From: Pseudomonadota bacterium | GTDB lineage: Bacteria; Pseudomonadota; Gammaproteobacteria; Burkholderiales; Ferrovaceae | Assembly: GCA_021796835.1 (NCBI GenBank) | Contig: JAKABO010000009.1 | Span: 20,338-84,337, forward strand | Direction of reading: 5' to 3' | Length of the DNA: 64,000 nt | Shown here: positions 1-8,248 of the stretch, piece after piece | How the letters are laid out: every line of letters starts with the position of its first letter | How positions within the stretch are numbered: the first letter of the stretch is position 1 | The notes under the pieces: generated by a model | Told to the model about the DNA's origin: nothing | The model's database searches: none | What the model saw: only the letters and a program-made list of their open reading frames with translations | Program-made: the position numbers and the translations under genes

Positions 1-1110
1 CTGCAGTTCCGGCGTCGCGACGGCATCGGGCAGGGCATCGAGAACCGCGCCCGGGTCGCTGAACCGGCTCAGGATTTCGAGCAGGCGGGCACCGGCATAC
101 AGGCCGTCGTCGAATCCGAACCAGCGTTCCTTGAAGAAAGTATGGCCGCTCATCTCGCCTGCCAGCAATGCGCCGGTTTCCTTCATCTTGGTTTTGATCA
201 GGGAATGGCCGGTCTTCCAGAGGAGGGGTTTCCCGCCGCAGGAACGAATCCAGGAAAACAGGTTGCGGGTGCATTTCACGTCGAAGATGATTTCGGCCCC
301 CGGATTGCGGGACAGGACATCCTCTGCAAAGAGCATCAGCTGGCGGTCGGGATAGATGATATGACCTTCCCGCGTGACCACGCCCAGACGGTCCCCATCG
401 CCGTCAAAGGCCAATCCCAGTTCGCCCCGTCCCTGGTTCAGGGCCAGGATGAGGTCCTGCAGATTTTCGGGTTGGGAGGGGTCCGGGTGGTGATTGGGGA
501 AATGGCCATCCACGTCGCAGAACAGTTCCACCACGGTACAGCCCATACGCCGGTAGAGTTCGGGGCCAAAACGTCCGGGGATCCCGTTTCCGCTGTCCAC
601 CACGATTTTCATGGGGCGGGCCAGGCGCACCGTGTCCGTGATCTGTCTCAGGTAGTCCTCGCTGATATCGAGGGATTCCAGCGTTCCCGAGCCGGACACC
701 AGGCGCTGCCGGCACAGCCGTTCGTGGAGGGACAGGATCGTGGAGCCGGACAGGGTTTCTCCGCCCAGCATCATCTTGAGCCCGTTGTATTCGGGGGGGT
801 TATGGGAGCCGGTGACCATGATCCCGGAACCATGGGTACGCGTATGAGCCGCGTAGTACAACATGGGGGTTGCGACCATGCCCACATCCACGACCCTCAA
901 ACCGGTGCTTTTCAGGCCCTGGGCCAGCGCATCGCTCAAGGTCGGTCCGGAGAGACGTCCGTCACGCCCGATGGAGATGCTGGTCAGTCCCCGTTCCCGG
1001 GCCTCGGAGCCGATGGCCCGGCCGATGGCGGTGACGCCTGCAACAGTCAGGGTCTGATCGACGATACCCCGGATGTCGTAGGCCTTGAATATCTCTTTGG
1101 GTGGGCGCAT
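1..1110 (-). CDS. Phosphomannomutase/phosphoglucomutase, C-terminus cut by window edge
   Basis: Interconverts hexose-6- and hexose-1-phosphates (mannose or glucose) for LPS, exopolysaccharide and glucan precursors in the cytosol. The minus-strand reading starts MRPPKEIFKAYDIRGIVDQ. It shows the phosphoserine loop GIMVTGSHNPPEYNG, with the catalytic serine near residue 102, and the metal-binding DGDGDR loop near residue 235. About 370 residues are present against about 460 for the AlgC/ManB family, so the last domain lies outside the window. The ATG is preceded by AAGGA with 6-7 bases of spacing. AlgC-type dual specificity is inferred; a strict phosphoglucomutase or phosphomannomutase cannot be excluded. 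It follows the YheT-like gene on the same strand. Confidence 0.9.
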   Translation of the reverse strand, partial: MRPPKEIFKAYDIRGIVDQTLTVAGVTAIGRAIGSEARERGLTSISIGRDGRLSGPTLSDALAQGLKSTGLRVVDVGMVATPMLYYAAHTRTHGSGIMVTGSHNPPEYNGLKMMLGGETLSGSTILSLHERLCRQRLVSGSGTLESLDISEDYLRQITDTVRLARPMKIVVDSGNGIPGRFGPELYRRMGCTVVELFCDVDGHFPNHHPDPSQPENLQDLILALNQGRGELGLAFDGDGDRLGVVTREGHIIYPDRQLMLFAEDVLSRNPGAEIIFDVKCTRNLFSWIRSCGGKPLLWKTGHSLIKTKMKETGALLAGEMSGHTFFKERWFGFDDGLYAGARLLEILSRFSDPGAVLDALPDAVATPELQ

Positions 1111-1137
1111 GGCGGGTCCTTGCGGGAGGGGAAAGGG

Positions 1138-2157
1138 TTATTCTGAAGGATTGTGACCGTTCTGTGAAGGGGGCAGAAAACGCCCCAGATAATCCAGCAG
1201 GTGGGCAGGCATCCAGTCGGCCCTGGGCGGCAGGATCCCGGAGATGAATCCCACATGTCCTCCCCGGGCCTGGAGATCCAGCGTGACGCCCGGCGGCAGG
1301 ACCTGGCGGGAGGGCAACGCGCAGGGGGGCATGAAGGGGTCGTCCCGCGCCTGCAGAAGCAGCGTGGGGCGACGGATATGGGGCAGCAGCGGCAGGCAAC
1401 TGCTGCGTTCCCAATACTCGCTGGCATCGCGAAAGCCGTGCAGGGGCGCCATGCAATGGTCATCGAACTGGCGCAGGGTACGCGCCGCCAAGGTGGCTTC
1501 GAGGTCGAATGAGCCGGGGAATTGCGCGTGCTTGGCCCGGGCCTTGGCTTTCAGGGTGGTCAGGAAATGAAGGCCGTAGAATCGGTTCAGGCCCCGGGTC
1601 AAATGGTCGCCCACGGCGGTCAGGTCGAAGGGGGTGGCCACGGCCACGCAGCGGTCGACCCATTGTCCGGCATCCTCGCCCTGTTCCCCCAGCCATTTGA
1701 GGAGCATGTTGCCCCCCAGGGAGAACCCGACGGCGTGACGCAGTACATGCGGGTATTCGGCCTGGACGCGCCGGAGGATCCAGTGGATTTCCGGGCTGTC
1801 CCCGGCGTGGTAGAGACGGGGGCGGAGATTGAGGCGCGAGCCGCAGGCCCGGAAATGGGGGGCCACCACGCTCCATCCGAGGGCCTGGGCGGCATTGGCC
1901 AGGGCGCGGATGTAAGGCGACTCCGCGCTCCCTTCCAGACCGTGGAAGAGGGTCAGGACGGGCCGGTCCGAGGCGCCGGCCAGGCGCTCGACCTGGAGGA
2001 TATCCCCGTCCGGGCTGGTCCAGATTTCCTGCCGCCAGGGAGGGCGCGAGACCGGGATCCAGCGCGCCCCGCCGATGGTCTGGAGATGGGGGTTGCGGAG
2101 CCAGAAGGAAGGGGAAAAGGGGGGGGGAGGGAACGGGACGGGAGCGGGACGCAACAT
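1138..2157 (-). CDS. YheT-family alpha/beta hydrolase
   Basis: A 339-residue cytosolic alpha/beta hydrolase of the YheT/EMBEP family. The N-terminal WLRNPHLQTIGG is the family signature. LFHGLEG near residue 90 is the oxyanion region, GFSLGGN near residue 145 is the nucleophile elbow with its serine, and DDPFMP plus GGHVGF supply the acid and histidine of the triad. Bacterial members have been linked to short-chain esterase activity, but the physiological substrate is not known. It lies 27 bases before the phosphomutase gene on the same strand and is divergent from alr. The motifs are complete and the length is normal. Confidence 0.88.
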   Translation of the reverse strand: MLRPAPVPFPPPPFSPSFWLRNPHLQTIGGARWIPVSRPPWRQEIWTSPDGDILQVERLAGASDRPVLTLFHGLEGSAESPYIRALANAAQALGWSVVAPHFRACGSRLNLRPRLYHAGDSPEIHWILRRVQAEYPHVLRHAVGFSLGGNMLLKWLGEQGEDAGQWVDRCVAVATPFDLTAVGDHLTRGLNRFYGLHFLTTLKAKARAKHAQFPGSFDLEATLAARTLRQFDDHCMAPLHGFRDASEYWERSSCLPLLPHIRRPTLLLQARDDPFMPPCALPSRQVLPPGVTLDLQARGGHVGFISGILPPRADWMPAHLLDYLGRFLPPSQNGHNPSE

Positions 2158-2190
2158 GACGACCTGGGGGCGCGTAATGAAAACCCTTCG

Positions 2191-2196
2191 AGTATA
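2191..2196 (-). promoter_or_regulatory. Possible -10 box (TATACT) for the YheT-like gene
   Basis: TATACT reads on the minus strand about 33 bases before the ATG in the short alr/yheT divergent gap. No convincing -35 box lies at 16-18 bases, so the assignment is weak. Confidence 0.3.
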
Positions 2197-2231
2197 CGCG
2201 CTGACAACCGGCGAAAGGGAAGGAATTGGGG

Positions 2232-2237
2232 TAAAGT
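2232..2237 (+). promoter_or_regulatory. Possible -10 box (TAAAGT) six bases before alr ATG
   Basis: TAAAGT is followed by exactly six bases and then the alr ATG, and there is no Shine-Dalgarno sequence. That spacing would put the transcript start on the A of the start codon, a leaderless arrangement. No -35 box is recognisable. Confidence 0.3.
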
Positions 2238-2243
2238 GCGCGG

Positions 2244-3317
2244 ATGTCCCGTCCTACCTCCATTCATGTCAACCTGGAACGTCTGCGCGAAAACTTTCGA
2301 AGCGCACGACGCCTTCATGGCGGGGCCCTGCTGGCGGTGGTCAAGGCCAACGCCTACGGGCATGGCGCGGTGGTCTGCGCCCGGGCCCTGGCCCCCCAGG
2401 CAGAGGGGTTTGCGGTGGCGACCCTGGAAGAGGGTGCGGAACTGCGCACGGCAGGCATCACGCAGCCCATCGTCCTGCTGGAAGGCATTTTTTCTTCCAC
2501 GGATCTGGGCCAGGTTCAGCATCAGGCACTGACGGCCGTTCTGCATCAACCCTGGCAGGTGCAACTCCTGCTGGGGCAGGCAGTTCCCCCGGCAGGCGGG
2601 TTCTGGCTCAAGTTCGACAGCGGGATGCACCGTCTGGGTCTGGATGCATCCGAACTGCGTTGGGCGGTGGACCAGTTGCGGCGCAAATTTCCCGGGGTCA
2701 CGGTCACGGTCATGACCCATTTTGCCCATGCCGACGGGGTGAATCCCGGAGCGCTGGATCCGGCCCTGACCCTTTTTCGTCAGGCGATCCAGGGGCTTTC
2801 GGTCCGAACCAGCCTGGCCAATTCCGGGGCCATTCTGGGGTATCCGGAAGCGCGGGGCGATTGGGGTCGCCCCGGACTGATGCTCTATGGTCTCGATCCT
2901 GCCGCTCCCGGACAGCCGGTGCGTGCCGGGCTTCGTCCCGTCATGTCCCTGCGTTCCCGGATCATGGTCGAGCGCTGGATCAAACCGGGCGACAGCGTGG
3001 GCTATGGCGGACTGTTTCAGGCGCGTCGCCCGGTCCGCATCGGGGTCATCCCCTGCGGCTATGCCGATGGTTATCCCCGTACGGCCCCCCAGGGGACATG
3101 GGTGAGCGCCGGGGAGGATTGCGTGCCCCTGGCGGGACGGGTGTCCATGGACATGCTCACCGTGGACCTGACCGATGCCCCCCGGGTGACGGTGGGCACG
3201 GAAGTGGAACTGTGGGGAGATCGGGTTTCGGTCAGTACCCTGGCCCACTGTTGCGGCACGCTGGCCTACGAACTGGTGTGCGGGGTGCAACGGGCAGCGC
3301 GTTGCACGGTGGGTTGA
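2244..3317 (+). CDS. alr: Alanine racemase
   Basis: PLP-dependent racemase giving D-alanine for peptidoglycan. The 357 residues match the usual length. The N-terminal TIM barrel carries the PLP lysine (K34) in VVKANAYGHG. The second catalytic base, tyrosine 254, sits in SVGYGGLF of the C-terminal beta domain, and CGYADGYPR and RVSMDM are further family signatures. The ATG follows a TAAAGT hexamer by six bases and has no ribosome-binding site, suggesting leaderless translation. It is divergent from the YheT-like gene and upstream of the Trb block, to which it has no obvious functional link. Confidence 0.96.
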   Translation: MSRPTSIHVNLERLRENFRSARRLHGGALLAVVKANAYGHGAVVCARALAPQAEGFAVATLEEGAELRTAGITQPIVLLEGIFSSTDLGQVQHQALTAVLHQPWQVQLLLGQAVPPAGGFWLKFDSGMHRLGLDASELRWAVDQLRRKFPGVTVTVMTHFAHADGVNPGALDPALTLFRQAIQGLSVRTSLANSGAILGYPEARGDWGRPGLMLYGLDPAAPGQPVRAGLRPVMSLRSRIMVERWIKPGDSVGYGGLFQARRPVRIGVIPCGYADGYPRTAPQGTWVSAGEDCVPLAGRVSMDMLTVDLTDAPRVTVGTEVELWGDRVSVSTLAHCCGTLAYELVCGVQRAARCTVG

Positions 3318-3381
3318 CCGTTCCCCCGGAATAGGGAGATTCCAGGTCGTTTCTCCGCAGGGCCGGTGGAGGGGGCTGCCC

Positions 3382-3387
3382 TATGAT
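3382..3387 (+). promoter_or_regulatory. Possible -10 box (TATGAT) six bases before trbB ATG
   Basis: TATGAT is followed by GGGGGC and then the trbB ATG, the same spacing as upstream of alr. No -35 box is clear. If real, trbB and the downstream Trb genes would start from a leaderless transcript. Confidence 0.35.
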
Positions 3388-3393
3388 GGGGGC

Positions 3394-4344
3394 ATGTGGA
3401 ACGAACCTTCCTATCTCGAATCCCTGCTGGATGACGCCCTGGGCGACCTCTCCCGGTTGCTGGACGAGGCGGACGTCCGCGAGGTGATGGTGAATGCCCC
3501 GGATGACGTCTGGGTGGAACGGGCCGGGCGCCTGGAGCCGGTTTCCCTGAACTTCAGCGCAGCAGCCACGCGCACCGTGATCCAGGTGCTGGCGGCCCTG
3601 TCCGCCCGCACGGCGGGTTTCGAACAGGCGCGCCCCCTGCTCGATCTGGGTTTCCGCGATTGGCGGGTTTCTGCCGTGCTTCCCCCGGTGGCGGTACGGG
3701 GTCCCACGCTCTGCCTGCGCAAGCATGGAGGAAGAATTTTTCCTCTCCAGCAGTTTACGGACGGGGCTTCCGTCGGCAGCGAAACGATTCCCCCGGCTTT
3801 CGACGCCCCCCATCGCCCCGACCTCCATGACCAACTGCTGCACTGGATCCGGGACAGAAAAAATCTGCTGGTCAGCGGCGGGACCGGAACCGGAAAAACC
3901 GCCCTGCTCAATGCCCTGATTGCCCAGATTCCGGAAACCCAACGCCTGGTGGTGATCGAGGACACACGGGAACTCCGGGTGGAGCACCCCAACCGGGTGA
4001 TTTTCGAGGCCCATCCTGCCGCGGGCGTCACCCTGCGCGATCTGGTGCGCCAGGCGCTGCGTTTTCGCCCGGACCGGATCATCGTCGGCGAAGTGCGGGG
4101 GGCGGAGGCCTTCGATCTGTTACAGGCGATGAATACGGGGCATGAGGGGTGTCTGGGCACGCTCCATGCCAACAGCGCCGGGGAAGCCCTGCATCGTCTC
4201 GTTCAACTGGTCTTGCAGGCGGGCATGGGCTGGACGGAAGAGTCGATTGCACGACAGGTTGGGCGCACCATCGGGGGCATCATCCAGTTGGGGCGGGTGG
4301 AGGGACGGCGGCGGGTCGATCACATTCAACGAGTGGGAGGGTAG
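3394..4344 (+). CDS. trbB: TrbB/VirB11-family secretion ATPase
   Basis: Cytoplasmic hexameric traffic ATPase that powers pilus assembly and substrate switching in type IV secretion. The 316 residues match TrbB. The N-terminal domain (EVMVNAPDDVWVERAGRLEPV) is followed by Walker A GGTGTGKT at about residues 162-169, the Asp box VVIEDTRELR, Walker B-like RFRPDRIIVGEVRG and the histidine-box region GHEGCLGTLHANS. All catalytic elements are intact. It is the first gene of a seven-gene same-strand run with short gaps or overlaps. GC is like the neighbours, so transfer would be old. Type II/IV pilus ATPases are less likely because trbC, trbD and trbE follow. Confidence 0.92.
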   Translation: MWNEPSYLESLLDDALGDLSRLLDEADVREVMVNAPDDVWVERAGRLEPVSLNFSAAATRTVIQVLAALSARTAGFEQARPLLDLGFRDWRVSAVLPPVAVRGPTLCLRKHGGRIFPLQQFTDGASVGSETIPPAFDAPHRPDLHDQLLHWIRDRKNLLVSGGTGTGKTALLNALIAQIPETQRLVVIEDTRELRVEHPNRVIFEAHPAAGVTLRDLVRQALRFRPDRIIVGEVRGAEAFDLLQAMNTGHEGCLGTLHANSAGEALHRLVQLVLQAGMGWTEESIARQVGRTIGGIIQLGRVEGRRRVDHIQRVGG

Positions 4345-4348
4345 GCGC

Positions 4349-4699
4349 ATGGGCAATATCGGGATTACCCCCAAGGGGGCGAAAAATCGGCGGGTGAGGG
4401 GGTATGTTCAGGGGGTGTTCTGCGGGCTTCTGTGCGCGGCTCCCCTGGCCATGGCGATGTATACCCCGATGCCCTGGGAGGGCCCCATCTGCATGGTGGC
4501 CAGCAGTTTGAAAGGGCAGGTGGCGGTGGTGCTGTCGGTCGTGGCCACCATCATGATCGGGATCATGTTCATGTATGCGGAAACGGGCGGCGTGGTGGCG
4601 CGCATTGCCAGCTGGTTGCTGGGCATGTCCTGTGCGCTCTCCGTGGTAAGCATCATCACGGCCCTGTTCCCCGGGGTGGTGATGCCCGGATGTCTGTGA
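4349..4699 (+). CDS. trbC: TrbC/VirB2-family pilin-like membrane protein
   Basis: A 116-residue small membrane protein placed where TrbC/VirB2 pilin normally sits. An N-terminal hydrophobic segment (about residues 22-40) resembles a long signal peptide ending in an Ala/Met stretch. Two further transmembrane helices (about 55-75 and 83-105) flank a short MYAETGG cytoplasmic loop, the VirB2 prepilin layout. The ATG lies four bases after the trbB stop. It overlaps the start of trbD. Sequence conservation in this family is low, so the call leans on topology and order. No TrbF-type cyclising peptidase is present. Confidence 0.8.
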   Translation: MGNIGITPKGAKNRRVRGYVQGVFCGLLCAAPLAMAMYTPMPWEGPICMVASSLKGQVAVVLSVVATIMIGIMFMYAETGGVVARIASWLLGMSCALSVVSIITALFPGVVMPGCL

Positions 4700-5016
4700 T
4701 GAGCACGCCTCGCCGTCGGTCCCCCTGCCACCGGTGTTTGTGGGAACCCCTGCTGATCGGGGGGGTGGAAAAACCGTTTGCCATCGTCAACGCCACCCTG
4801 GCCATTGCGCTGGTGGGAGATCTGCATTTTTACGGGTGGTTGCTCGTGGCGGTGCTTTTTCATGGCGTGATGCGCCACCTGACGGCCAGTGATCCCTTCC
4901 TGCGCCAGATCTATGCCCGTTACAACTGGCAGGCCGACCGGTATGTGCCCTGGCCCCCGGTGTCCGCCCTTCGGGGAAGGCGCCCGGCGGGTTGGGGCAG
5001 GGGCCTGTCATGTTGA
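4699..5016 (+). CDS. trbD: TrbD/VirB3-family membrane protein
   Basis: A 105-residue inner-membrane protein of the VirB3/TrbD type. An N-terminal stretch with the family-like pattern EPLLIGGVEKPFAIVNA leads into one hydrophobic hairpin (AIALVGDLHFYGWLLVAVLFHGVM). A polar C-terminus with FLRQIYARYN follows. VirB3 proteins anchor the VirB4 ATPase at the inner membrane. The ATG used here overlaps the trbC stop as TGATG; an in-frame ATG nine bases upstream (4690) is an alternative. The 3' end overlaps the start of trbE. Size, order and motif agree. Confidence 0.84.
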   Translation: MSTPRRRSPCHRCLWEPLLIGGVEKPFAIVNATLAIALVGDLHFYGWLLVAVLFHGVMRHLTASDPFLRQIYARYNWQADRYVPWPPVSALRGRRPAGWGRGLSC

Positions 5017-7466
5017 ACGTGGGGTCTCCCCCCGGAAAAAACCGGGAGCGGGGCCTGGCCGAGATCCTGCCCTGGCTGATCCAGCTTTCCCCCGGGGTGG
5101 TTCTGAACAAGGACGGCGGGTTCCTGGCCTGTTTTTCCCTGCGCGGGTTATGCGCGGAAAATCATGACCCCCAGGTCCTCGATCAGGCCGTGGAGGATCT
5201 GGAGCAGGCCCTCCACGGCCTGGAAGGTCGCTGTACCCTCTGGTGCACGGTGCTGCGGCGCCCGGTGGTGCCGTTTCAGCCCGGTTGCTTCAGCCACGAG
5301 GCCAGCCGGTGCATCGACAGGATTTACGGGGAAGGACTGGCCCGCCACCGGCATCTGGCGAATCGTCACTACCTGTCCGTGTTGTGGGCCGCCCCGAAAA
5401 CGGGGGCATCGCTCCTGCACAAGGCGTACCTCTGGGTCCGAAGTCTGGGGTATGGTCCGGTCCGAACCCGGGCCTGGGAACAGGTGCAACAGCGCCAGAA
5501 ACAGTTCGAGGAAATCCTCACCCAGTTCATGCAGGCGGTTCCGGCACTGGGTGCGCGGCGTCTGGAAGGCACGGCCCTGCTGCAGTTTCTGCAGGAAATG
5601 TGCAGTCCTTCCGCGCCCGGCGACCTGCCCCTGGCGTTCCCGCAGGGGGCTTATCTGGATGGGGCCCTGGGGGAGGACGAGGTGGTGGTGGGCGCGGACC
5701 ATCTGCGCTGCACCGGCATCCACGGCGTGCGCTATGGTGCCGCCCTGACCCTCAAGGCCTGGCCCGATCACACGTTTCCGGGCATGTTGGACAGTCTTCT
5801 GGAAGTGCCGGCCAGTCTGACCCTGTCCCAGGTTTTTCGTCTGGTGGACCAGGCCCAGGCCCAGCGCCACATCAAGAATGTCCAGCGGTTCCACCTCAAT
5901 CTCCAGAAATCGCTCTTCAGTTACGTGCGGGAAGCCCTGTCCGGCGAGGAGAGTGTGGTGCGCGATACCGGGCGGGCGGTTTCGGCCGCCGAGGCGCGCC
6001 AGGCACTGACGGATATGACGGCCCAACGCCGTCTCTACGGCTATGTGAATGTGACCCTCCTGGTCTGGAGTCCCACCCTCGACACGCTGGACGAGGCCGT
6101 CACCCAGGTGGCCCAGGCCATTCGGGGGGAAGGATTTCTGGTTCTGCGCGAGCGGCTCCATCTCAATTCGGCCTGGTCCGGCACCTTGCCCGGACAGTGG
6201 GGCGAACTGGTGCGCTGGCATTTCATCAGCAGCAGCAACTGGGCGGATCTGTTCGCCTTGCGGACCGTGCCCGGCGGACAACGGGAGAATCCCTATCTGA
6301 CCCGGCAGCGGGGGGTGTTTTCTCCCGCCCTGACGGTATTCCGCACGCGCTTCGGCAGTCCCTATGCGTTCAACCTGCACCAGCAGGACCTGGCCCATAC
6401 GTTCGTGGTGGGACCTTCCCGGGCGGGCAAGTCGGTCTGGGTCAACTTCGTGATCAGCCAGTTCCAGAGGTATGCACCGGTGCATACGGTCATCTTCGAC
6501 AAGGATCGCTCCTGTCGCATTCCTGTCCTGCTGCAGGGCGGGCGCTGTTTCGAGGTGGCCCGGCAGGGGATGAGGCTGAACCCCCTGAAAGAGATCCGGG
6601 ATCCGGCGGAGCGGCTCTGGTTGCTGGGCTGGCTGGAGGGGTTGCTGGGTGCGCGCGGGCATTCCCTGAGTTCCCCGGAACAACAGGGGCTGCGCCAGGC
6701 ACTGGAAGACCTCAGCCTCCGGGCCCCGGAACTGCATCGTCTGCGCAGTCTCGCCGGGCTTCTTCCCCGTCTTCTGGTGGAGGAACTGGAGCCCTGGCTG
6801 GGGGGCGGGCAATGGGGCGGGTATTTCGACCATGCGGAGGACGACCTGCAGTGGGCCTCCCTGACCTGCTTCGAGATGGGGGAAGTGTTGCGTCATCCCG
6901 TGCTGGCCCGCGCCTTTCTGGATTATGCCTTTCACCGCATCGATCAGCGCCTCGCCCAGCATTCGGGCATTCCCACCCTGATCTACATCGAGGAAGCCTG
7001 GTTCATGCTGGCAGACCCGTTTTTTGCCGGGCGCATCCGTGACTGGCTGAAAACCCTGCCCAAAAAAATGGGCTTTGTCATTCTGGCCACCCAGTCTCTG
7101 GACGACCTGTCCGGATCGCAGATTTTTGCGACCCTGGCCGACAATGTCCCGACCCGCATCTTCCTGCCCAATGCCCAGGCCCGGGTGCACCGGGAACTGT
7201 ATCGGAACCAGTTCGGCTTGCTCGAGAGTCAGATCGACCTGTTGGCCCGGGCTCGCCCCAAGCGTCATTACCTGCTTCACACCCCCGGGGAATGTGTTCT
7301 GCTCGAGGCAACCTTCGAAGCGGACCTGCTGGCGTGGCTACGTTCCGATGTCCAGGCCCAGCGTCTCTTCGACCGGCATGTACGGATCGGGGCGCGGGGA
7401 GTGGAAGGGCGGGAAGCGTATTTTCAGGCGCTGGCACAGGAAGAAGAGGGAGTGAAGAATTCATGA
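5010..7466 (+). CDS. trbE: TrbE/VirB4-family conjugal transfer ATPase
   Basis: The large AAA+ ATPase of type IV secretion, about 818 residues, matching TrbE. The N-terminal CagE/VirB4 domain occupies roughly residues 1-400. Walker A GPSRAGKS lies at about 468-475, Walker B TLIYIEEAW at about 656-664, and the ATQSLDD motif and C-terminal helical region follow. The ATG at 5010 overlaps the trbD stop; an in-frame TTG at 4992 is possible but less likely. The catalytic core is intact, which argues against a decaying remnant. With trbB it makes two intact motor ATPases in a block that lacks the outer-membrane core. Confidence 0.93.
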   Translation: MLNVGSPPGKNRERGLAEILPWLIQLSPGVVLNKDGGFLACFSLRGLCAENHDPQVLDQAVEDLEQALHGLEGRCTLWCTVLRRPVVPFQPGCFSHEASRCIDRIYGEGLARHRHLANRHYLSVLWAAPKTGASLLHKAYLWVRSLGYGPVRTRAWEQVQQRQKQFEEILTQFMQAVPALGARRLEGTALLQFLQEMCSPSAPGDLPLAFPQGAYLDGALGEDEVVVGADHLRCTGIHGVRYGAALTLKAWPDHTFPGMLDSLLEVPASLTLSQVFRLVDQAQAQRHIKNVQRFHLNLQKSLFSYVREALSGEESVVRDTGRAVSAAEARQALTDMTAQRRLYGYVNVTLLVWSPTLDTLDEAVTQVAQAIRGEGFLVLRERLHLNSAWSGTLPGQWGELVRWHFISSSNWADLFALRTVPGGQRENPYLTRQRGVFSPALTVFRTRFGSPYAFNLHQQDLAHTFVVGPSRAGKSVWVNFVISQFQRYAPVHTVIFDKDRSCRIPVLLQGGRCFEVARQGMRLNPLKEIRDPAERLWLLGWLEGLLGARGHSLSSPEQQGLRQALEDLSLRAPELHRLRSLAGLLPRLLVEELEPWLGGGQWGGYFDHAEDDLQWASLTCFEMGEVLRHPVLARAFLDYAFHRIDQRLAQHSGIPTLIYIEEAWFMLADPFFAGRIRDWLKTLPKKMGFVILATQSLDDLSGSQIFATLADNVPTRIFLPNAQARVHRELYRNQFGLLESQIDLLARARPKRHYLLHTPGECVLLEATFEADLLAWLRSDVQAQRLFDRHVRIGARGVEGREAYFQALAQEEEGVKNS

Positions 7467-8242
7467 GGGGATGGATGACGGGAATGGTGGGGCTGCTCTG
7501 GACGGGCTCGCTCCAGGCCATGGGGATGGTGGTCTACGACCCCATCAACCATATCGAAACGGCTCTGACCGCCGCCAACGCCGTTCAGCAAACGGCCCAG
7601 CAGGTCCAGGCGTACCTGATACAACTGCAGCAATTCGGGGCGCAAATGCGGAATCTGCAAACCCTGCCGCAGGCCGTGCTGGCGCAGGTCCTGCTGCCCT
7701 ATACCCAGCAGAGCGCGATGGCCCAGACCCTGGTCCAGACCCTGGCTGTCACGGGGCAGCAGATCACGGCTCTGCAACAGACCCTGCTCGATCAGTCCCG
7801 CCAGATGAACGCGCTCCAGTTGACGCCACAGGACTATCTGGCGCGCGAAATCCAGTGGTCCCAGACCCAGGGGAACGGACTGGGGGCAACCCTGCAGGGC
7901 GAAGTGGGGGTCCTGCAGGGACTGTCCGGTTCCTATGCCCAACTGCAGCAATTGCAGGGGCAGATCGGCACGACGGGGGGGATGCAGCAGAGCCTCCAGA
8001 CCGCGAATCAGCACCTCAACCTGCTGGCGGGACAGAATGCCCAGTTGATGGGCCTGATCGCCAGCGCGCAGGCCAATGTTTCGGCCCAGCAGCAACAGGA
8101 CGCCCTGGTCAATACGGCGGCGGCACAGACGGTACAGCGACGTCTGCAGAATGACCACCTCAAGATCCAGCAATGGCACGATCAGTTGCAACAGACTGAA
8201 AATGGCCAGGGATGGGGCATCCTGACGGCACCGGGACCCTGA
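7463..8242 (+). CDS. trbJ: TrbJ/VirB5-family periplasmic transfer protein
   Basis: A 259-residue exported protein. A signal peptide (about residues 1-20, ending SLQA) is followed by VVYDPINHIETALTAANAVQQ, matching the TrbJ start pattern of a V-Y-D-P segment. The rest is a Gln-rich amphipathic helical coiled coil (repeated QLQQ, QQ, LQGQ). VirB5/TrbJ proteins are pilus-tip or periplasmic adhesin-like components. The ATG overlaps the trbE stop (ATGA). The family has little conservation outside the N-terminus, so confidence rests on that motif, the helical pattern and the position between trbE and trbL. Confidence 0.83.
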   Translation: MRGWMTGMVGLLWTGSLQAMGMVVYDPINHIETALTAANAVQQTAQQVQAYLIQLQQFGAQMRNLQTLPQAVLAQVLLPYTQQSAMAQTLVQTLAVTGQQITALQQTLLDQSRQMNALQLTPQDYLAREIQWSQTQGNGLGATLQGEVGVLQGLSGSYAQLQQLQGQIGTTGGMQQSLQTANQHLNLLAGQNAQLMGLIASAQANVSAQQQQDALVNTAAAQTVQRRLQNDHLKIQQWHDQLQQTENGQGWGILTAPGP

Positions 8243-8248
8243 CGTACC

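Noticed and set aside
142..1146. 334-codon plus-strand open frame at the left edge
   Set aside because: It lies opposite the phosphomutase gene, whose phosphoserine and metal loops are unmistakable on the minus strand.
5148..7280. 710-codon minus-strand open frame opposite trbE
   Set aside because: A shadow of the high-GC trbE gene: no domain motif, low-complexity Gly/Gln/Arg composition, and trbE has intact Walker motifs and coupled starts.
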